A stretch of 64,000 bases of DNA. Origin: Gentiana macrophylla. Lineage: Eukaryota > Streptophyta > Magnoliopsida > Gentianales > Gentianaceae. Positions 12,501 through 24,167 of the stretch are shown here, one piece after another. Below the pieces are notes generated by a model. That model saw only the letters and a list, made by a program, of their open reading frames with translations. It had not been told where the DNA came from and ran no database searches. Numbering within the stretch: position 1 is the stretch's first letter; each line of letters begins with the position of its first letter. A program made the translations under genes and the position numbers. The stretch is taken from positions 32,487,078 through 32,551,077 of the forward strand of contig CM047813.1 of assembly GCA_026214975.1 (NCBI GenBank), written 5' to 3'.

Positions 12501-15500
12501 AAGCAGATGCAACAAGCCCTAAAAATGCAATACTGAAAAACAGAGCGCCATAGTTGTTTTCAAAAGAGCTTTATGAAGGAACATGCCGTATCACTAAATA
12601 TTCCATATAGAAAAACCAAGACACAATTAAGAAATTACAAAAATCATCACCACGGGATCTTAAAGGAAATTAATAGGGCAGCATGTAGAGATTTCAATTA
12701 ACGTAACATATTTCTTATTATTCATTTCATCATAAAAGATGTCTTTATATAGGCTGACAGAATACGTAGAAGCCTCAACTTCGCTAAAATATGGTAACAT
12801 AGAGTCCAGCTCTAATCAACTACAACCAGCCACCTTCAAACATCAACGCTTCTTCTTCTCAATACAACATTATTCCATCACTTGCTCCTGTCACAAGATA
12901 AACATGAATTTCTACAATACAAGAGTGAGTTGAGTAGTCATGACGAGGAGGGCCCTGATTTCAAACCCTAAACTCCTCTATAGATACCCCATTGATTTCC
13001 CCTCCTTTTCACGGAATTGCACATTTCTACTTAATTTATGAATCAGATATTGTACCAAATTGAATATCACGTTTTTCAGCTCTCTAACCTAGTTGTGAAG
13101 GCATTGTCTAGGCGTCCCCTACATGAGTCGGCATATTGCACCTAAGAGGTGCCTTTTTGTCGGCCTTATTGTCGCCAAGCAGTGGAAAAGCAATGACTTG
13201 TGCCTAGTGTCTTTTCTTTTTTACTTCAGCTGGGCTATTTTAGTTTTCTTAAAAGCCAATCAGCGGGAAACAGCAACAATAGCATCATGTTCTTGAAATG
13301 ATTAGGCTCAGCAGACAAGATGGTTAGGTTCGGGGCTGTTGATAAACGGCGTTGTGATAAATGTTCAGCTGCCGCTGCAATTGGGTGGAGATGCCATGAT
13401 TGGTGTAAGAAACGGGCTGTTGAAACTTGCATGTTCTATGTGTGTTTGACCATTGGCGTGGATGAGAGGGCAGTAAAACTGAAATATTGATGATAGTTAT
13501 TATTTAAGAGAATGTAGCATGTTTTTCTCCTTGATATTGCCTGGCATACCAGGCGCACAGGCGCTAGGTGATGGCTTTGCCGTCTAGGCATCACCTAGGC
13601 CTAGCGTTTTGACAACTATGCACCATTGCACTGTAAACCTTTTTCAACCTATTAGTTCTTACAAGCATTTCGGTGGATATGCAGAGAGAGAGAGGGATCT
13701 GGCACCATATAGCTACCAAAAACATAATTCAGAATTTTCAGTATGACAGAGGTCAGCTTCCTTCAGTAGTAACTATGTAGCATGAACACATTACAGTTAG
13801 CAATACATTTTTTATCAGGTAAACTGGCTTCAAGGAAAGAAAAAACTACACAGCAAGTTGGTTGTCATAGAGTACTGTTGTTCCATCAGAAAACATTAAA
13901 GATGCATTAATAAGGTCGTTTGCTGCATCAAAATATTCTGCTGCTAAATTGGTCGCCGATGGGGTACTCAAAGTTCATTTTTTCCTAAATGTGGCGAAAA
14001 TCTAGATGTAATTGAAAAACAAAAGTTATCTTTATTGATCTGCATGAAGTTGATAACTGGATCTGCTAACTGGATTTGTTACTTAAGAGGCATATTAACT
14101 CTATTTATAATACCAAGCTAGAAGGTCGAGCTCATGAGTAACCGCAATGCAGAAATGAACAGTTAGATAAGCTGTTCAATGCAAGCAAAAAGAACAATTC
14201 AGCGAAATCCTCAGCGGAAAAACAATTGATGAGGGACATACTTTAGCCTTTAGGCAGCTAGACACAAATTCCCAACCCAATGACAAAGGAACTAAAAATG
14301 AACTTTCAGAGTATACGAAACCCATAAAAACTACATCAGGGCAGCACATCTAAACTTAGCTGGCTGGATTTTACAATAATACAGCAAACAGATTGAGGCA
14401 TTTACCCTAATAAATGTCAAAAACCATATATGCATGTTTACTATAGAAAAACATATACTTAAATTATATAATACTAAACAGAAACATCTCATAAACTATA
14501 CAAAACTTGGCCAGTAATTCTGAGAGGAACAAAATAATGGCTTTCAAGGTTTAACCTACAAAAAGAGCAGTACCTTCATCAGTTCCTCGAGCAGTCGAGG
14601 AGCAAGTTCAAGCACCCGTTTCAGATCACGCTTCAAATTTGGAGATAACTCTGATGTTTCACGGGTCAAATGAGCTTGAATCAGTAATTCTGTCTGCAAG
14701 TGCAAAGGGTATCAGATAACGATACAAATATGAGTATAATCCTAAAAATGAACAAGACTCAGAAAATGGCTAAATGCTTAAAACCTCCAACAGTAGCATT
14801 ACTTACAGTTGCAAAAACATCCTACCCTGAACCTTTTTTTGTTAGGCGAGTTTTCCCCTTTGACAAAAAGTCAACGCAAAAAAAGGAGTTAAATAACAAG
14901 TACTCCTTCATCTCCAAACACAAGAGTACTAGAAAATTTTGCACAAAGCTTAAAGGAATGTACTGAATAATCATTTGTTGACAAGAATAGGCCAAACAGC
15001 CTTTTTTATCAAAAGCACATTGTGATTCATCTAATTATATAGAATGCTCAAGGGATTCAGTCATTCAGTGGAAACACGATAAATAATCTAGGTTGAGGGT
15101 ATTGTTTTCGAGACATCCAGAAATACGAATGCAAGACATTTTAATATGCATTCTAAGCTTCAAAATTATGGAAAATCCTTTTTATTGGGGAGGGGGTGGG
15201 GGTGGGTGTGTGTGTGTGTGTGGGGGGGGTTGTTATAGCCTTCTTCATGAAGGGCATACACACATCCTAGCCCTCTATGCTATTGTCAACGTTTGAAATC
15301 TAGTGGCTTGTTTGTTTCGATGGAATGGAATGTTTTTTTATTTCATTCCAATGTTTGGGTATAATCATAAGGTAATGGAATGAAATGGCCAAAAGGGTCC
15401 AATATCATTACCTCCGAAAATGGATGGAATGAAAATTGACATAACACGTGGGTGGTGGGTAGAGTGAGGTAGGGTAGAGTAGGGTGCAGTGGAGTAAGGA

Positions 15501-18041
15501 AGGGTGATGGTTGGGGTAGGGTAGGGTGGTGGGTTAGGGTGGGTGGCATAGGTTACGGTCGGTGGTGGGGTAAGGTAGGATGGATGGGGTTACGGTCAAT
15601 TTTCTTTGATTAAATTGAGTTCCCATTGGTGGGTAAGGTGGGTGGCATAGGTTACGGTCAATTTTCTCGATTAAACTGAGTTCCCATTGGTCTTAAATAA
15701 ACTAATGGTATTGAACTACTTCTGTACTTCACTTTTGATCGGAAAAGGCATTTTGCATACAAAAGGTTCAGGGGCTTTTCTGAACTGAAACTAAATGGCA
15801 AAATCAAGAGGATTGAAAGCATTTACAACACCCCCACCCCCCACCCCGCACACACACACAAAAAAAAAAAAAAAAAGAACAATAAAACTAAAACAAAATG
15901 TTATGACTCGTACCTTTACCCAACTGGGATGTTGCCTAAAAAATTTCACTTGTTCTTGCCTGATATTCTTCAAATCCAAATTCAACTCACTCCTAACCAG
16001 CACAAAAAGTTTCTGAATAGGCTCTTCATCAATCCGACGGACTGGAAGCTCCCTGTATTCCGTAGCCTTAATGAAGAGATCCATGACCTTGCTGTATCAC
16101 CAAAGAGAACTAAATAGGAGGACTGAAAGCCAAAAACTTTTGCAGAAAATGATGCAGATATAATCTAAACATCAAGCACAAAGAAAGAACATGATGCCTC
16201 GTGAAAAGGTCTAACGAAGATATCGGTGGAGAGAGAAATTTCATATATAAAACAGATACACAAAACAAGTCAGGGAACAATTTAGTGTGTTGAGGAAATC
16301 CTCCTGTATAGGATTTTTTTGGTTCCATCTTTCATGGAAACAACACTCGTGTTATGCATGTTGAATAACAAGCAGCATTTTTGTAGTATCATTCCGCTTT
16401 TCTCCTATCAAACAGCTACTTGGTGTTTAGGGATGCAAAAGACATGCAGTAAAACACAAGTTTGATAGTACAAAATACACCAATGCATTGGGATTTGGAC
16501 TTGATAAAAAAATAGCTGAATTATGAACTCATTTTTATGGTTCTCAAGAAGGAGCCATGGGTCACATTCTAGCAGCATTAGGAAATCAGCCACAGCACAA
16601 TAGCAATTATTAGAGAAAATTTTGACACAGAACTACATAGGTACCCAGCTTAAGTTGCAACTTTACTAAAAAAAACATTTTCTATGCACGGTACTGGTCA
16701 AACAGAGTCTCTTCAGTAGATTATCACATATATAGGCACAAGACTCAGTGTGTCATGTAAAAAAGTTGTTCAAAGATCATATGTTAGGCAGAGAGGTCCC
16801 GTATACGAACACTTACAACCAAAGATTGGCCAAATACACACCTTGGAGCCAAAGAGGGCTTCATGTTGACATAGTACCCGTACATCGTCGAATGCATTAC
16901 ATAGTTTCCCGTATACTTTGATGACCTTGACAAATAAATGACAGCTATCATCAGGGGCATGATAATGCAAACTCCAACAATGCCAAGCAATAAAATTCCA
17001 CCAGAAGTTCCATCTATGTCCAACAAAAAATTTGGAAGGGCTATGCCCATTTGAAAACCCTGTCAAAACACACAGAATAGACGAAATCATTGTTAGCTTT
17101 CTACAAAGTATAATTTTCTCAATCATACTGAAGCAAGCTAATAAGTATAAAAAAACACACAACCTGCCGGCCATCAGGATGACCATACTTTTCAAAATTT
17201 TCACGAGATATTGGATCAGTTAAAGCTTGATAAGCCTTCGATATGAAATCCACAAAATATTTGTTAGCCTCTGCGACAAAAATTGAAAAGTCAATGAGAA
17301 ACACACAGATACATCAGCCACATAGTTGGGATAGGGAAAAGAACCAATTGGGAGGGGGTCGGAGAAAGAAAGACAAACTTAGTAGCATCCTCGAGACTTC
17401 TACCTGGATCCGGATTTTTGTCAGGATGGTATTGAATGGAAAGCCTTCTATATGCCTTCTTTATTTCTACATCAGTAGCTCCAGGCTCCAGCCCAAGAAT
17501 GCTGAATGGTTCAAATATTTGAACCTATAGATTCACCAAATGATAAGTATAACAAAAGCATGACCTCTCTCAACAAACAGGCACAGGAGTAAAAATTGCA
17601 GTGATTAAGCAATCTAAAGGGCCAGATCTATCATGGAAAAACAAGTTCACGCCTCAATTCATTGCCGACATATTTAACAACTTTTGGCATCAACCTCAAA
17701 ATCATGCAAGCTACTTTTAAAATGCATGTAAAAGTTATTTCATGCTAATACGATCGTTAAAAAACATTTGAACTGTAATAATTACTTCACTAGAAACAAA
17801 CTAAGAGCATATAACCACAAAACTTTCAATCAAGAATAACACCGATGCATGCTTCTAGGGCCTCGGCCTTGATCCAAACACTTCGCCCCAACAGAAAACG
17901 AATTTCTCATCTTGAGTCTAAGCTTCACAAAATTTCAGTTTTGGATTGCAAGATATTGCATCCACAATTGTGAAGACAAAATTGATGCTCACTCAACCTG
18001 AAAACTTCCTATAGGCATCCCAGACATCCGATTCCAGGTTC

Positions 18042-18089
<48 letters not shown>

Positions 18090-18623
18090 ATAAAAAATCC
18101 CACATTAGAGTTATTTTAAAATTTCATCTAACTAAACTTATTAGCAAAAAGAAACCTGACTAAAAACATCAAGGAAAGGAAAGCTCTTTAACAACAAGTC
18201 CTCCATAGAGTTCCCAATCAAACTGACAGCTGATTCCAACATAGACTACCTCGGTGCTGATGTGCCTAATGTAGTAAACCAAAGCCACCATTATCACCCA
18301 TAGCAGTACCACAGTCAGATTACTGTACGTTGAAAAGTTAGATACCTGCAAAATTCACGCAATTTGACGCATTAGATAATCATGCTAAGCTCAATAAAGA
18401 TTTTATAAACCATACATGCATACAAACATAATAATTACCCGTTGGAAAAATGATTTCCGGTACTTCCCGGACCGGAAGCAAACAGAACACTGGCAATTGA
18501 TGCTTGCTTTTTTCTTCTTAAAAGCAGTAACTAATTTGAAAATTGTATATGGAACTAAAGGCAAGGCCATGATCGTCAGTATAAAGATAGGAAAAGAGCA
18601 CTATTCTCTTCCGATGCAGCCAT
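9571..18623 (-). CDS. ERDJ2: SEC63-type ER translocation J-protein (ERDJ2), 10 exons, exon-1 frameshift
   Basis: Exons (minus, order of translation): 18623-18439, 18345-18250, 17524-17404, 17270-17164, 17059-16842, 16091-15914, 14693-14574, 12403-12317, 11407-11300, 10410-9571. All junctions are GT-AG and phases agree. The product is 686 aa if one missing base in exon 1 is allowed, matching the plant family (about 687). It has three membrane segments (about residues 10-32, 72-90, 190-213). The J domain starts near residue 95, with HPD at 127-129, and lies between TM2 and TM3, on the lumenal side as known for the family. A Sec63/Brl-like region follows to about 600, then a Glu/Asp-rich tail. 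In this family the J domain recruits BiP to the Sec61 channel for protein import. As read, exon 1 shifts frame after about ten codons (see separate entry). Introns hold a MITE and repeats. Confidence 0.93.
10566..10823. mobile_element. Stowaway-type MITE in ERDJ2 intron 9 (TSD TA)
   Basis: Ends are CTCCCTCTGTCCCAAAG on the left and TTTTGAGACAGGGAG on the right, inverted copies of the CTCCCTCCGTCCC terminus typical of Stowaway (Tc1/mariner-related) MITEs. TA flanks each side (10564-10565 and 10824-10825). It is 258 bp, AT-rich inside and without coding capacity. It lies in the intron between exons 9 and 10. Confidence 0.85.
11649..11810. repeat. Direct repeat, copy 1, flanking the intron minisatellite
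   Basis: Runs from AATCAATAAATCCCGG to AAAAAGTCAGAA. Copy 2 at 12096-12255 differs by only a few bases, indicating a fairly recent duplication. Confidence 0.9.
11821..12090. repeat. Minisatellite of about 50 bp units in ERDJ2 intron 8
   Basis: Five full units and a partial one, each close to CGG(C/G)GGTTTACAACTTTTTG followed by an AT-rich spacer and a TTCACTCAAA end. Unit length is 49-51 bp. It lies between two copies of a 160 bp direct repeat. Confidence 0.9.
12096..12255. repeat. Direct repeat, copy 2, flanking the intron minisatellite
   Basis: Near-identical to 11649-11810, including the ACAAGTGACCAGCTCTTGAC core and the GCTGGGGAGATTC end. It ends about 60 bp before exon 8. Confidence 0.9.
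13086..13620. mobile_element. Candidate TIR element in ERDJ2 intron 7
   Basis: The left end reads CTAGTTGTGAAGG…GTCTAGGCG. The right end, reverse-complemented, reads CATAGTTGTCAAAACG…TGCCTAGACGGC. The GTTGTCAAAA…CTAGGC terminus is common in plant hAT-like non-autonomous elements. The arms match only in part, and TSD and exact ends are unclear. No transposase frame is seen. Confidence 0.35.
15187..15229. repeat. G-rich and GT simple repeat in ERDJ2 intron 6
   Basis: GGGGAGGGGGTGGGGGTGGG is followed by (GT)8 and a further G run. It has four or more G tracts in close spacing, the pattern for a G-quadruplex on the plus (template) strand. Confidence 0.85.
15300..15720. repeat. Low-complexity, possibly MITE-derived block in ERDJ2 intron 6
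   Basis: It starts with CTTGTTTGTTTCGATGGAATGGAATG, continues through repeated GGTGGGT/GGTAGGGT words (15446-15600) and holds a duplicated GGGTGGCATAGGTTACGGTC (15538 and 15640). The first part resembles ends of hAT-type MITEs, but no matching inverted end was found. Confidence 0.35.
17164..17524 (-). other. ERDJ2: J-domain-encoding exons 3 and 4 of ERDJ2
   Basis: Exon 3 (17524-17404) covers helices I-II and the catalytic loop with YHPDKNPDP. Exon 4 (17270-17164) covers helix III and the [18 protein letters not shown] end. The intron between them splits a glutamate codon (G/AG). HPD is intact, so the Hsp70-stimulating function should be kept in any full-length product. Confidence 0.93.
18043..18088. 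repeat. (TA)n microsatellite in ERDJ2 intron 2
   Basis: About 23 uninterrupted AT/TA units in the intron between exons 2 and 3. Confidence 0.95.
18439..18623 (-). CDS. ERDJ2: ERDJ2 exon 1 with apparent one-base deletion
   Basis: The ATG at 18623-18621 opens [11 protein letters not shown], the conserved start of plant ERDJ2. The next codons run into TGA after SLY. Reading one base over, the same exon gives the expected membrane segment ([14 protein letters not shown]) and the Cys-containing lumenal stretch (INCQCSVC), and joins exon 2 in phase. The mismatch localises to a run of four T (minus strand; AAAA at 18592-18595) where five would restore frame. It may be a sequencing or assembly error in a homopolymer, or a real null allele. 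An in-frame ATG within the membrane segment (MALPLVPY) could allow a shortened start. Confidence 0.85.
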
Positions 18624-18900
18624 TCTTAAAGCTCCTCGATACTGTCAACTAATTTCCGCAAGAGATCGAATCGCAGCTCACTCTCAACCTATGTTACCTG
18701 AAATTGCTCGAACTTTGAATAGTAAGAATTGCAGCAACCATGTGACTGAAATTAAGATCCGGTGATCGGAAATGGTGAACTGTGATGCCGGAAATGGAAC
18801 GACCGTTGCAGTAATCGTGGAGGCCGTGATGGAATTTTTGTGACGGAGTTGAATTGGCCGATCTGTATACCGGCGAAACTAGGGCTATCAGATAAATTCA
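18624..18900 (-). promoter_or_regulatory. ERDJ2 5' leader and proximal promoter region
   Basis: GC content rises here relative to the AT-rich flank, as expected for a leader. A possible 5'UTR intron is suggested by CAG|GTAACATAG at about 18700 and TTGACAG at about 18638 (minus strand), but nothing decides it. No clear TATA box was picked out. Confidence 0.35.
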
Positions 18901-19659
18901 AGACGATTTTTTTTTTTTTCTGAAGACACGAAATATTGTTTTTGAGGGGTAATTTTATCAATTTGTTTTTATTGTAAAACAAATGAAATAATATCATTAA
19001 CTAAAATAAAAGTATAACATAAGGGTGTTACTCCAAACATCACTCTAAATACATCATTTTTCATTCCAGTTATACATTTTCAACACTTTAAAAAAATATT
19101 CACTAATAAGCACACTTAAAACAACACTTCAAAATCCATTTTTTTTATTATCAACCTAAACATCAATTCATTTTCCATCTTGGTACCTTCTATTTTCTCA
19201 CAGTAATTCAAATAAAAATAATTATATTTTGTAAATGGATGTTATTTATGGAAACACATGTCATTTTTTACAATATATTCCTTACTCTTTTCAAAAAAAA
19301 TAAAATGGATGTTATTTATGGAAACTAAATCAATGTGTTGTGTTTTAGTAATAATAGACATTTATACATCTATCTTATAATTAATATATTTGTTTTGGAA
19401 TATGAAACGAACATACAACAATAAATGTTAAGCTATGAGTATGTTTAAAAAAAATATTAAATAATGTATTAGTTTTTTAAATGGACATTTTTTATGAAAC
19501 AATATTTTTTTCAAAAATGGTCACTTTTTATGATACTGAAATAGTGGGTTTTTTTTTCTATAAATCAACATAACAATTTTGAAAATATCAATTTTGTCTG
19601 AAAATATTGTATAAATGAAACATAATTTGTTAAAATGAAACAAATACCCTTCCCAAAAA
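18901..19659. other. AT-rich spacer upstream of ERDJ2
   Basis: No gene is seen. A sentence-like repeat AATGGATGTTATTTATGGAAA occurs at 19236 and 19307. GGGTGTTACTCCAAACATCAC at 19023 looks like the edge of a PIF/Harbinger- or hAT-type MITE, but no partner end was found. The stretch ends where the LINE begins. Confidence 0.5.
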
Positions 19660-20298
19660 CATAATGCTATTGTGGCTTTTGAGGCGTTTCACTCTATGAA
19701 GCTTGGGGTTGCGGGCTGTCATAACCATGCGGCTGTTAAACTTGACATGGCCAAGGCTTTTGATAGGGTAGGGTGGAATTATCTTTGGGGTGTCATGCGG
19801 CAGATGCAGTTTCCCGAGGCCTTTTTTGACTTGATTCGCCGTTGTGTCACGTCGGTCACGTACCAGGTTCTAGTAAATGGTCGACCTGGCTGGAGGATTT
19901 CCCCTTCTCGTGGGATTCGACAAGGAGACCCCCTACCCCTTTCCTCTTTATCATTTGCGCAAAAGGGCTCACGGCTTTGTTGGATAGGGCAATTCGGGTG
20001 GGATCGCTTAGGGGAATTACTTTTGGGAGGCATGCACAGGTACACGTGTCACATCTATTGTTTGCTGACGATAGTATGTTATTATTTGAGCTCCAGGATG
20101 GGACTTTGGAAACTTTGGTTGACCTCTTTACACATTATGGTACGTTATTGGGATAGGCTATCAACTTTCATAAATCTATCCTGTATTTCAGTCGAGTGTG
20201 TCGTAAGAGGTACGGGAGTATGTTTTGGATTTTCTTCAGATCCGGCTTGGGGATGGGACGGGGAAGTACCTTGGTATGCCTTTTGTTACGGGCCATAA
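19660..20298 (+). pseudogene. LINE reverse transcriptase, segment 1
   Basis: It reads NAIVAFEAFHSMK, then KLDMAKAFDRV (RT motif A), GIRQGDPL (motif B) and LLFADDSMLL (catalytic motif C, FADD). A frameshift near 19935 moves the reading from the frame open at 19672 to the frame open at 19842, and further shifts and a stop follow. It ends at KYLGMPFV..GH, where the solo LTR inserts. Confidence 0.9.
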
Positions 20299-22337
20299 TG
20301 TTAGGAAATCTATGCGGGAACGCAGCGGAATTCAAAATTTTATTTCCTATCGACCCAAGATCGACTTCGTTTAAGCAATAAACAAACAAGTAATAGACGG
20401 TGGTTACCTTGGTTGATCTAAAAGATCGACGTTTTGACCGTCTAAGAAGAGTAGTTCTGCATAGAGCCGCCCAAGTGTTCGGCCTCTACCGCTAGTCCAC
20501 ACGAAACGACCACCGGAATCCCATCATGGATTGCTATTGGAAAACTCCGGTTGCTTAGACGGCCCTTTTCCCTCTCTCCCAACTCTCATAGGATGCTTCT
20601 ATATTTTTCATGAAACTATGAGCTCTTGGAATTATGATGTCTGAAAAGAGCATTGACACCCACTTCCTTTATATAGAGGAGGTGGCGCCCCAGAGTGTGT
20701 GGAGGAGAAGAAAACATTTTCCCAATAAAATAAGGAAAATATAATTGATTGATTTATCTCATTTAATTTAATATTCTATATTAAATATTTCCAATATATT
20801 GTCAATATCTTATATTGACTATATTTATCTTATTACCATAAATCAATTTACATACGTGTATATATCACATATATATATTACATATATAAATCTATACATA
20901 AATACCTTTTGAAACAAATGTGCACATGCATATCAATATGCAATACACGCATGTGACTATATATTTATATATATTCATATCTTATATTAATATATAGTAA
21001 TCTTATTAATTAAATTCTATTTGATCCAAATGTATCCTATACACATTCAAAGTGGCGCCCCAAATCCCAAAAAATTGGGAAGTGAGATTTTATTTAATTA
21101 ATTAATATAATGCTATGATTAATTAATTTGCAAAATACATATATATCATATATATATATATCCAAATTTCGAAATATGTATCTAAATACATATATTTAAT
21201 TAATCACCATAATTAATATCTTGTATTATATTTATTCATAATAAATAAATACCACCATATTAATTTACCACTATAACCTTTATAGTCGTGAGATAAACTT
21301 ACCTTATTTGGTTATCATCTATAACCACATTTTAATCCGACTAGATGATCTTATGTGTGTGACCCGATAGGGTTCCGAATATGTTGGCCGTAGACACAAA
21401 GTGTAAATTACGAAAATGCCCTTCATACCTAACGATCACGGGATAGCGTCTAGCAACACACCGTGACCCCCAATCATCGAAAAAGTCAAATTCAATGACT
21501 ACTACATTTCATGTGAAACGATTCACGAAGTGTAACTTACAATCTATCATTTGTAATAATATCCATACGATCGTATCTCGAGTGTCGATACATTAACGAT
21601 CGTATCTTATAATCTGGATATCATGCTCTCTCAAAGTAACTCATTTACTCCCACTTTGCAAAGATTCACGAGAGCTAGACATTCCTTATAAGAAGGCCAT
21701 TTCGGATATTCGATCTCAATCATAAGGATACGCGATTCCCGGACGACCAATCATGTATACTCGCGTGCTTCAATATCACACCCAATCACTACCGCATGAT
21801 CGCCCCGTGGCTAGGGGAAACCTCAATAGTGTCAAAGCATGACAATCCACACCGTGATGCCATGAAGACTCCGGTCTTAAGGATAATTACACAACCGCCA
21901 CATAGTGTGACACTTAATATAAGTGGGTCGATCTAACGTCGCATTCTCAATACACGTCCACGCATGGTCAAGTGTCTACACTTCGATGAGCGAGATCTAT
22001 CAACGCCTTAAAGACGAAAGACATCTAATACGTGCTGAGTCTGTTTATACTATCAATGCCCTGTTTAATAGTACATCAGCCTAGAGACATTTAAGTATCA
22101 AACTTATTAAAGTGATTAGAGATCTCATCAACCATAATCGCCTATCATGGTTTCTCTATCACGGTTTAATACTAAGGACGTTATCATATAACAATTCATA
22201 ATTGGTTCACTAAAAGAACAAATATATGACAACAGAAAAGCCATTTAATATATGTATAAACATAAAGAAATAGTAGAAATGATCCGACCCGGTCGGATCC
22301 GGTCCAACCCGATTGGGTTTAGGACACTATTTCAACA
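20299..22337 (-). mobile_element. Solo LTR nested in the LINE (TSD CATAA)
   Basis: 2039 bp, starting TGTTAGGAAATC and ending TATTTCAACA. CATAA flanks both sides (20294-20298, 22338-22342). A TATATAAAGGAAGTGG box on the minus strand (about 20671) suggests minus orientation. It shares architecture with the solo LTRs at 5678 and 47197 but little plain sequence. The body is very AT-rich and carries no convincing coding frame. Confidence 0.88.
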
Positions 22338-22600
22338 CATAATAAGCGGCAGGTTTTTGATTTCCTTCGGGATGAATCTGGAAGAAACTATCAGGATGGT
22401 AGGATAAGCTTCTGTCGCCAGCGGGGAAGGAGGTCATGATCAAGTCGGTTTTACAAGCCATTCCTACCTTCGTCATGCAATGTTTTAAAGTCCCAATCAC
22501 GTTGGTTAGGGAGCTGGAGCAATACATTCAATGATTTTTTCGGGGGGATACTAAATATAAACGAAAGGTGCATTGGCGAAGCTGGGACGTTTGTTGTCTA
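22338..22600 (+). pseudogene. LINE reverse transcriptase, segment 2
   Basis: Across shifted frames it reads KRQVFDFLRD, then GKEVMIKSVLQAIPTFVMQC (the conserved region after the RT palm in plant L1) and FRGDTKYKRKVHW. A stop interrupts YIQ*FF. It is cut at 22600 by SIRE-like copy B. Confidence 0.85.
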
Positions 22601-23980
22601 TGTTGGTCCCAGAGAAGGGTAAAACTATAGTCAGAGGGGGGTGAATGACTATAGTGGAGTTTCAAAAACTTTTCTTGTATTTAAAAGCTTTTGGGCAGCG
22701 GATAAGTCCCTTCTTACTATGTTGTTTCAAAGTAGTATATGCAATCACAAATATATGATATAATTTAAGCAACTAATAAATGCATGAAGGTAAATTCTTT
22801 GAAAGTAAATTGACACAAAGGTTTATAGTGGTTCGAGGTGGTGTAATCCCTTAATCCACTCTTCTCCTGTGATGATTGGAGGAATTTCACTATTGTTTTA
22901 ACAGATACAATAGCCTGATTGTCCTTGACTACACAAGCTTCACAATCTTCAAGACTATCACTCCCTGACTGCAACAGCTTCAGTGACTCAGTCTCTTTCA
23001 CTGCTCCTTGGGATCAAATCCTTCAACAGCTATCACAAGCACAACTCCTTCTCAGATGGCTCGGATTCACAACACTTGTTGATCAGACTCAATGCTTGAT
23101 GTTGGAATTATAGTTCTGAGTTTTGAGTTGATTACTAGATGTTTCTTTTTCAGCACAGATGGAGGCTTTTTGATTTGATAGAGTTTTTGCTTTTAAATTC
23201 TCAGACTTGATCGGTCTCTTGTATTTTTTTCTTGTCTGTCAATGCCTCCTATTTATAGCCTTGATAATCCTTGATTTGAATTTCCGTCCGTTGGCTATAT
23301 TAATGAGGGGAATAATCCTTGATTTTATTATTGATTCCCCCTTAATTAAATCCTCCTTGATTTCAGTGATCGGATTTTTCTTCAAACGTTTATCAGAAAA
23401 TCCGTCCTTGATTCATCCTCAATTGATTGTGCATTTAATGCTTGATCCTCTGAATCTTGTTAATATTTCAAAATCTGATTAAGTAAGGTTTACTTAGCCG
23501 TTCCCTGAACGGTCAAGTGATCTTTCTGACTTTGCCACTTAGATATTCATTTACTGCTTTACTCAGCCGAGAGTCAGTTCACTTTACCGATTCACTGTTT
23601 CCTTCATTCTTTTCAGTTTAGGAGAATCTTTGTACTTCACTGATCATTGATTTGTGTGAGATCAGTGTACACCATATTTAAACATTAAGTTTCATTGCTT
23701 GGAATGTAACTTAGACTTATACAAGGTCATCACAGACTTCCTTGGTTATAAGTCAGACCATATGTCTTCATGCTTCTCTGTTGGTACTTGGATGGCTTCA
23801 CTCTACCGGATTTCTGTTTTACTTTGTCATTCTACCAACTAGTACAATACTTGTCTGATTCAACTTATACAACATGTCAGACTCTAAGTAAAGACTTATA
23901 CAGAGAATTCTAACTTATTTTCATGCTTGCTATAACAGCTAGTATGGCCATCATAAAAACATAATAAAATGTTCCTAACA
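22601..23980 (-). repeat. 3' LTR of copy B
   Basis: 1380 bp, TGTTGGTCCC…GTTCCTAACA. A CTATAAATAG-type TATA box is at about 23251 on the minus strand. On the minus strand AAAAAGGGGGAAAT precedes the LTR. Confidence 0.85.
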
Positions 23981-24167
23981 ATTTCCCCCTTTTTGATGAT
24001 GCCAAAACTCTAATAAGCCGGAACATAAATATACCAAAATTTTCATAATAAACAATGTATTAAAAATTCAACAATTTTATTCATCCATTTGAGGGCAATA
24101 AGATATTGCATCTTTTTATTTGAAAATCAAAGGCATATGAATAAGCAAATCAATATAATAAGGGCTT

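Noticed and set aside
13235..13432. 65 aa minus-strand frame in ERDJ2 intron 7
   Set aside because: Lies inside an intron and a candidate transposon; it fits no ERDJ2 exon and has no family resemblance.
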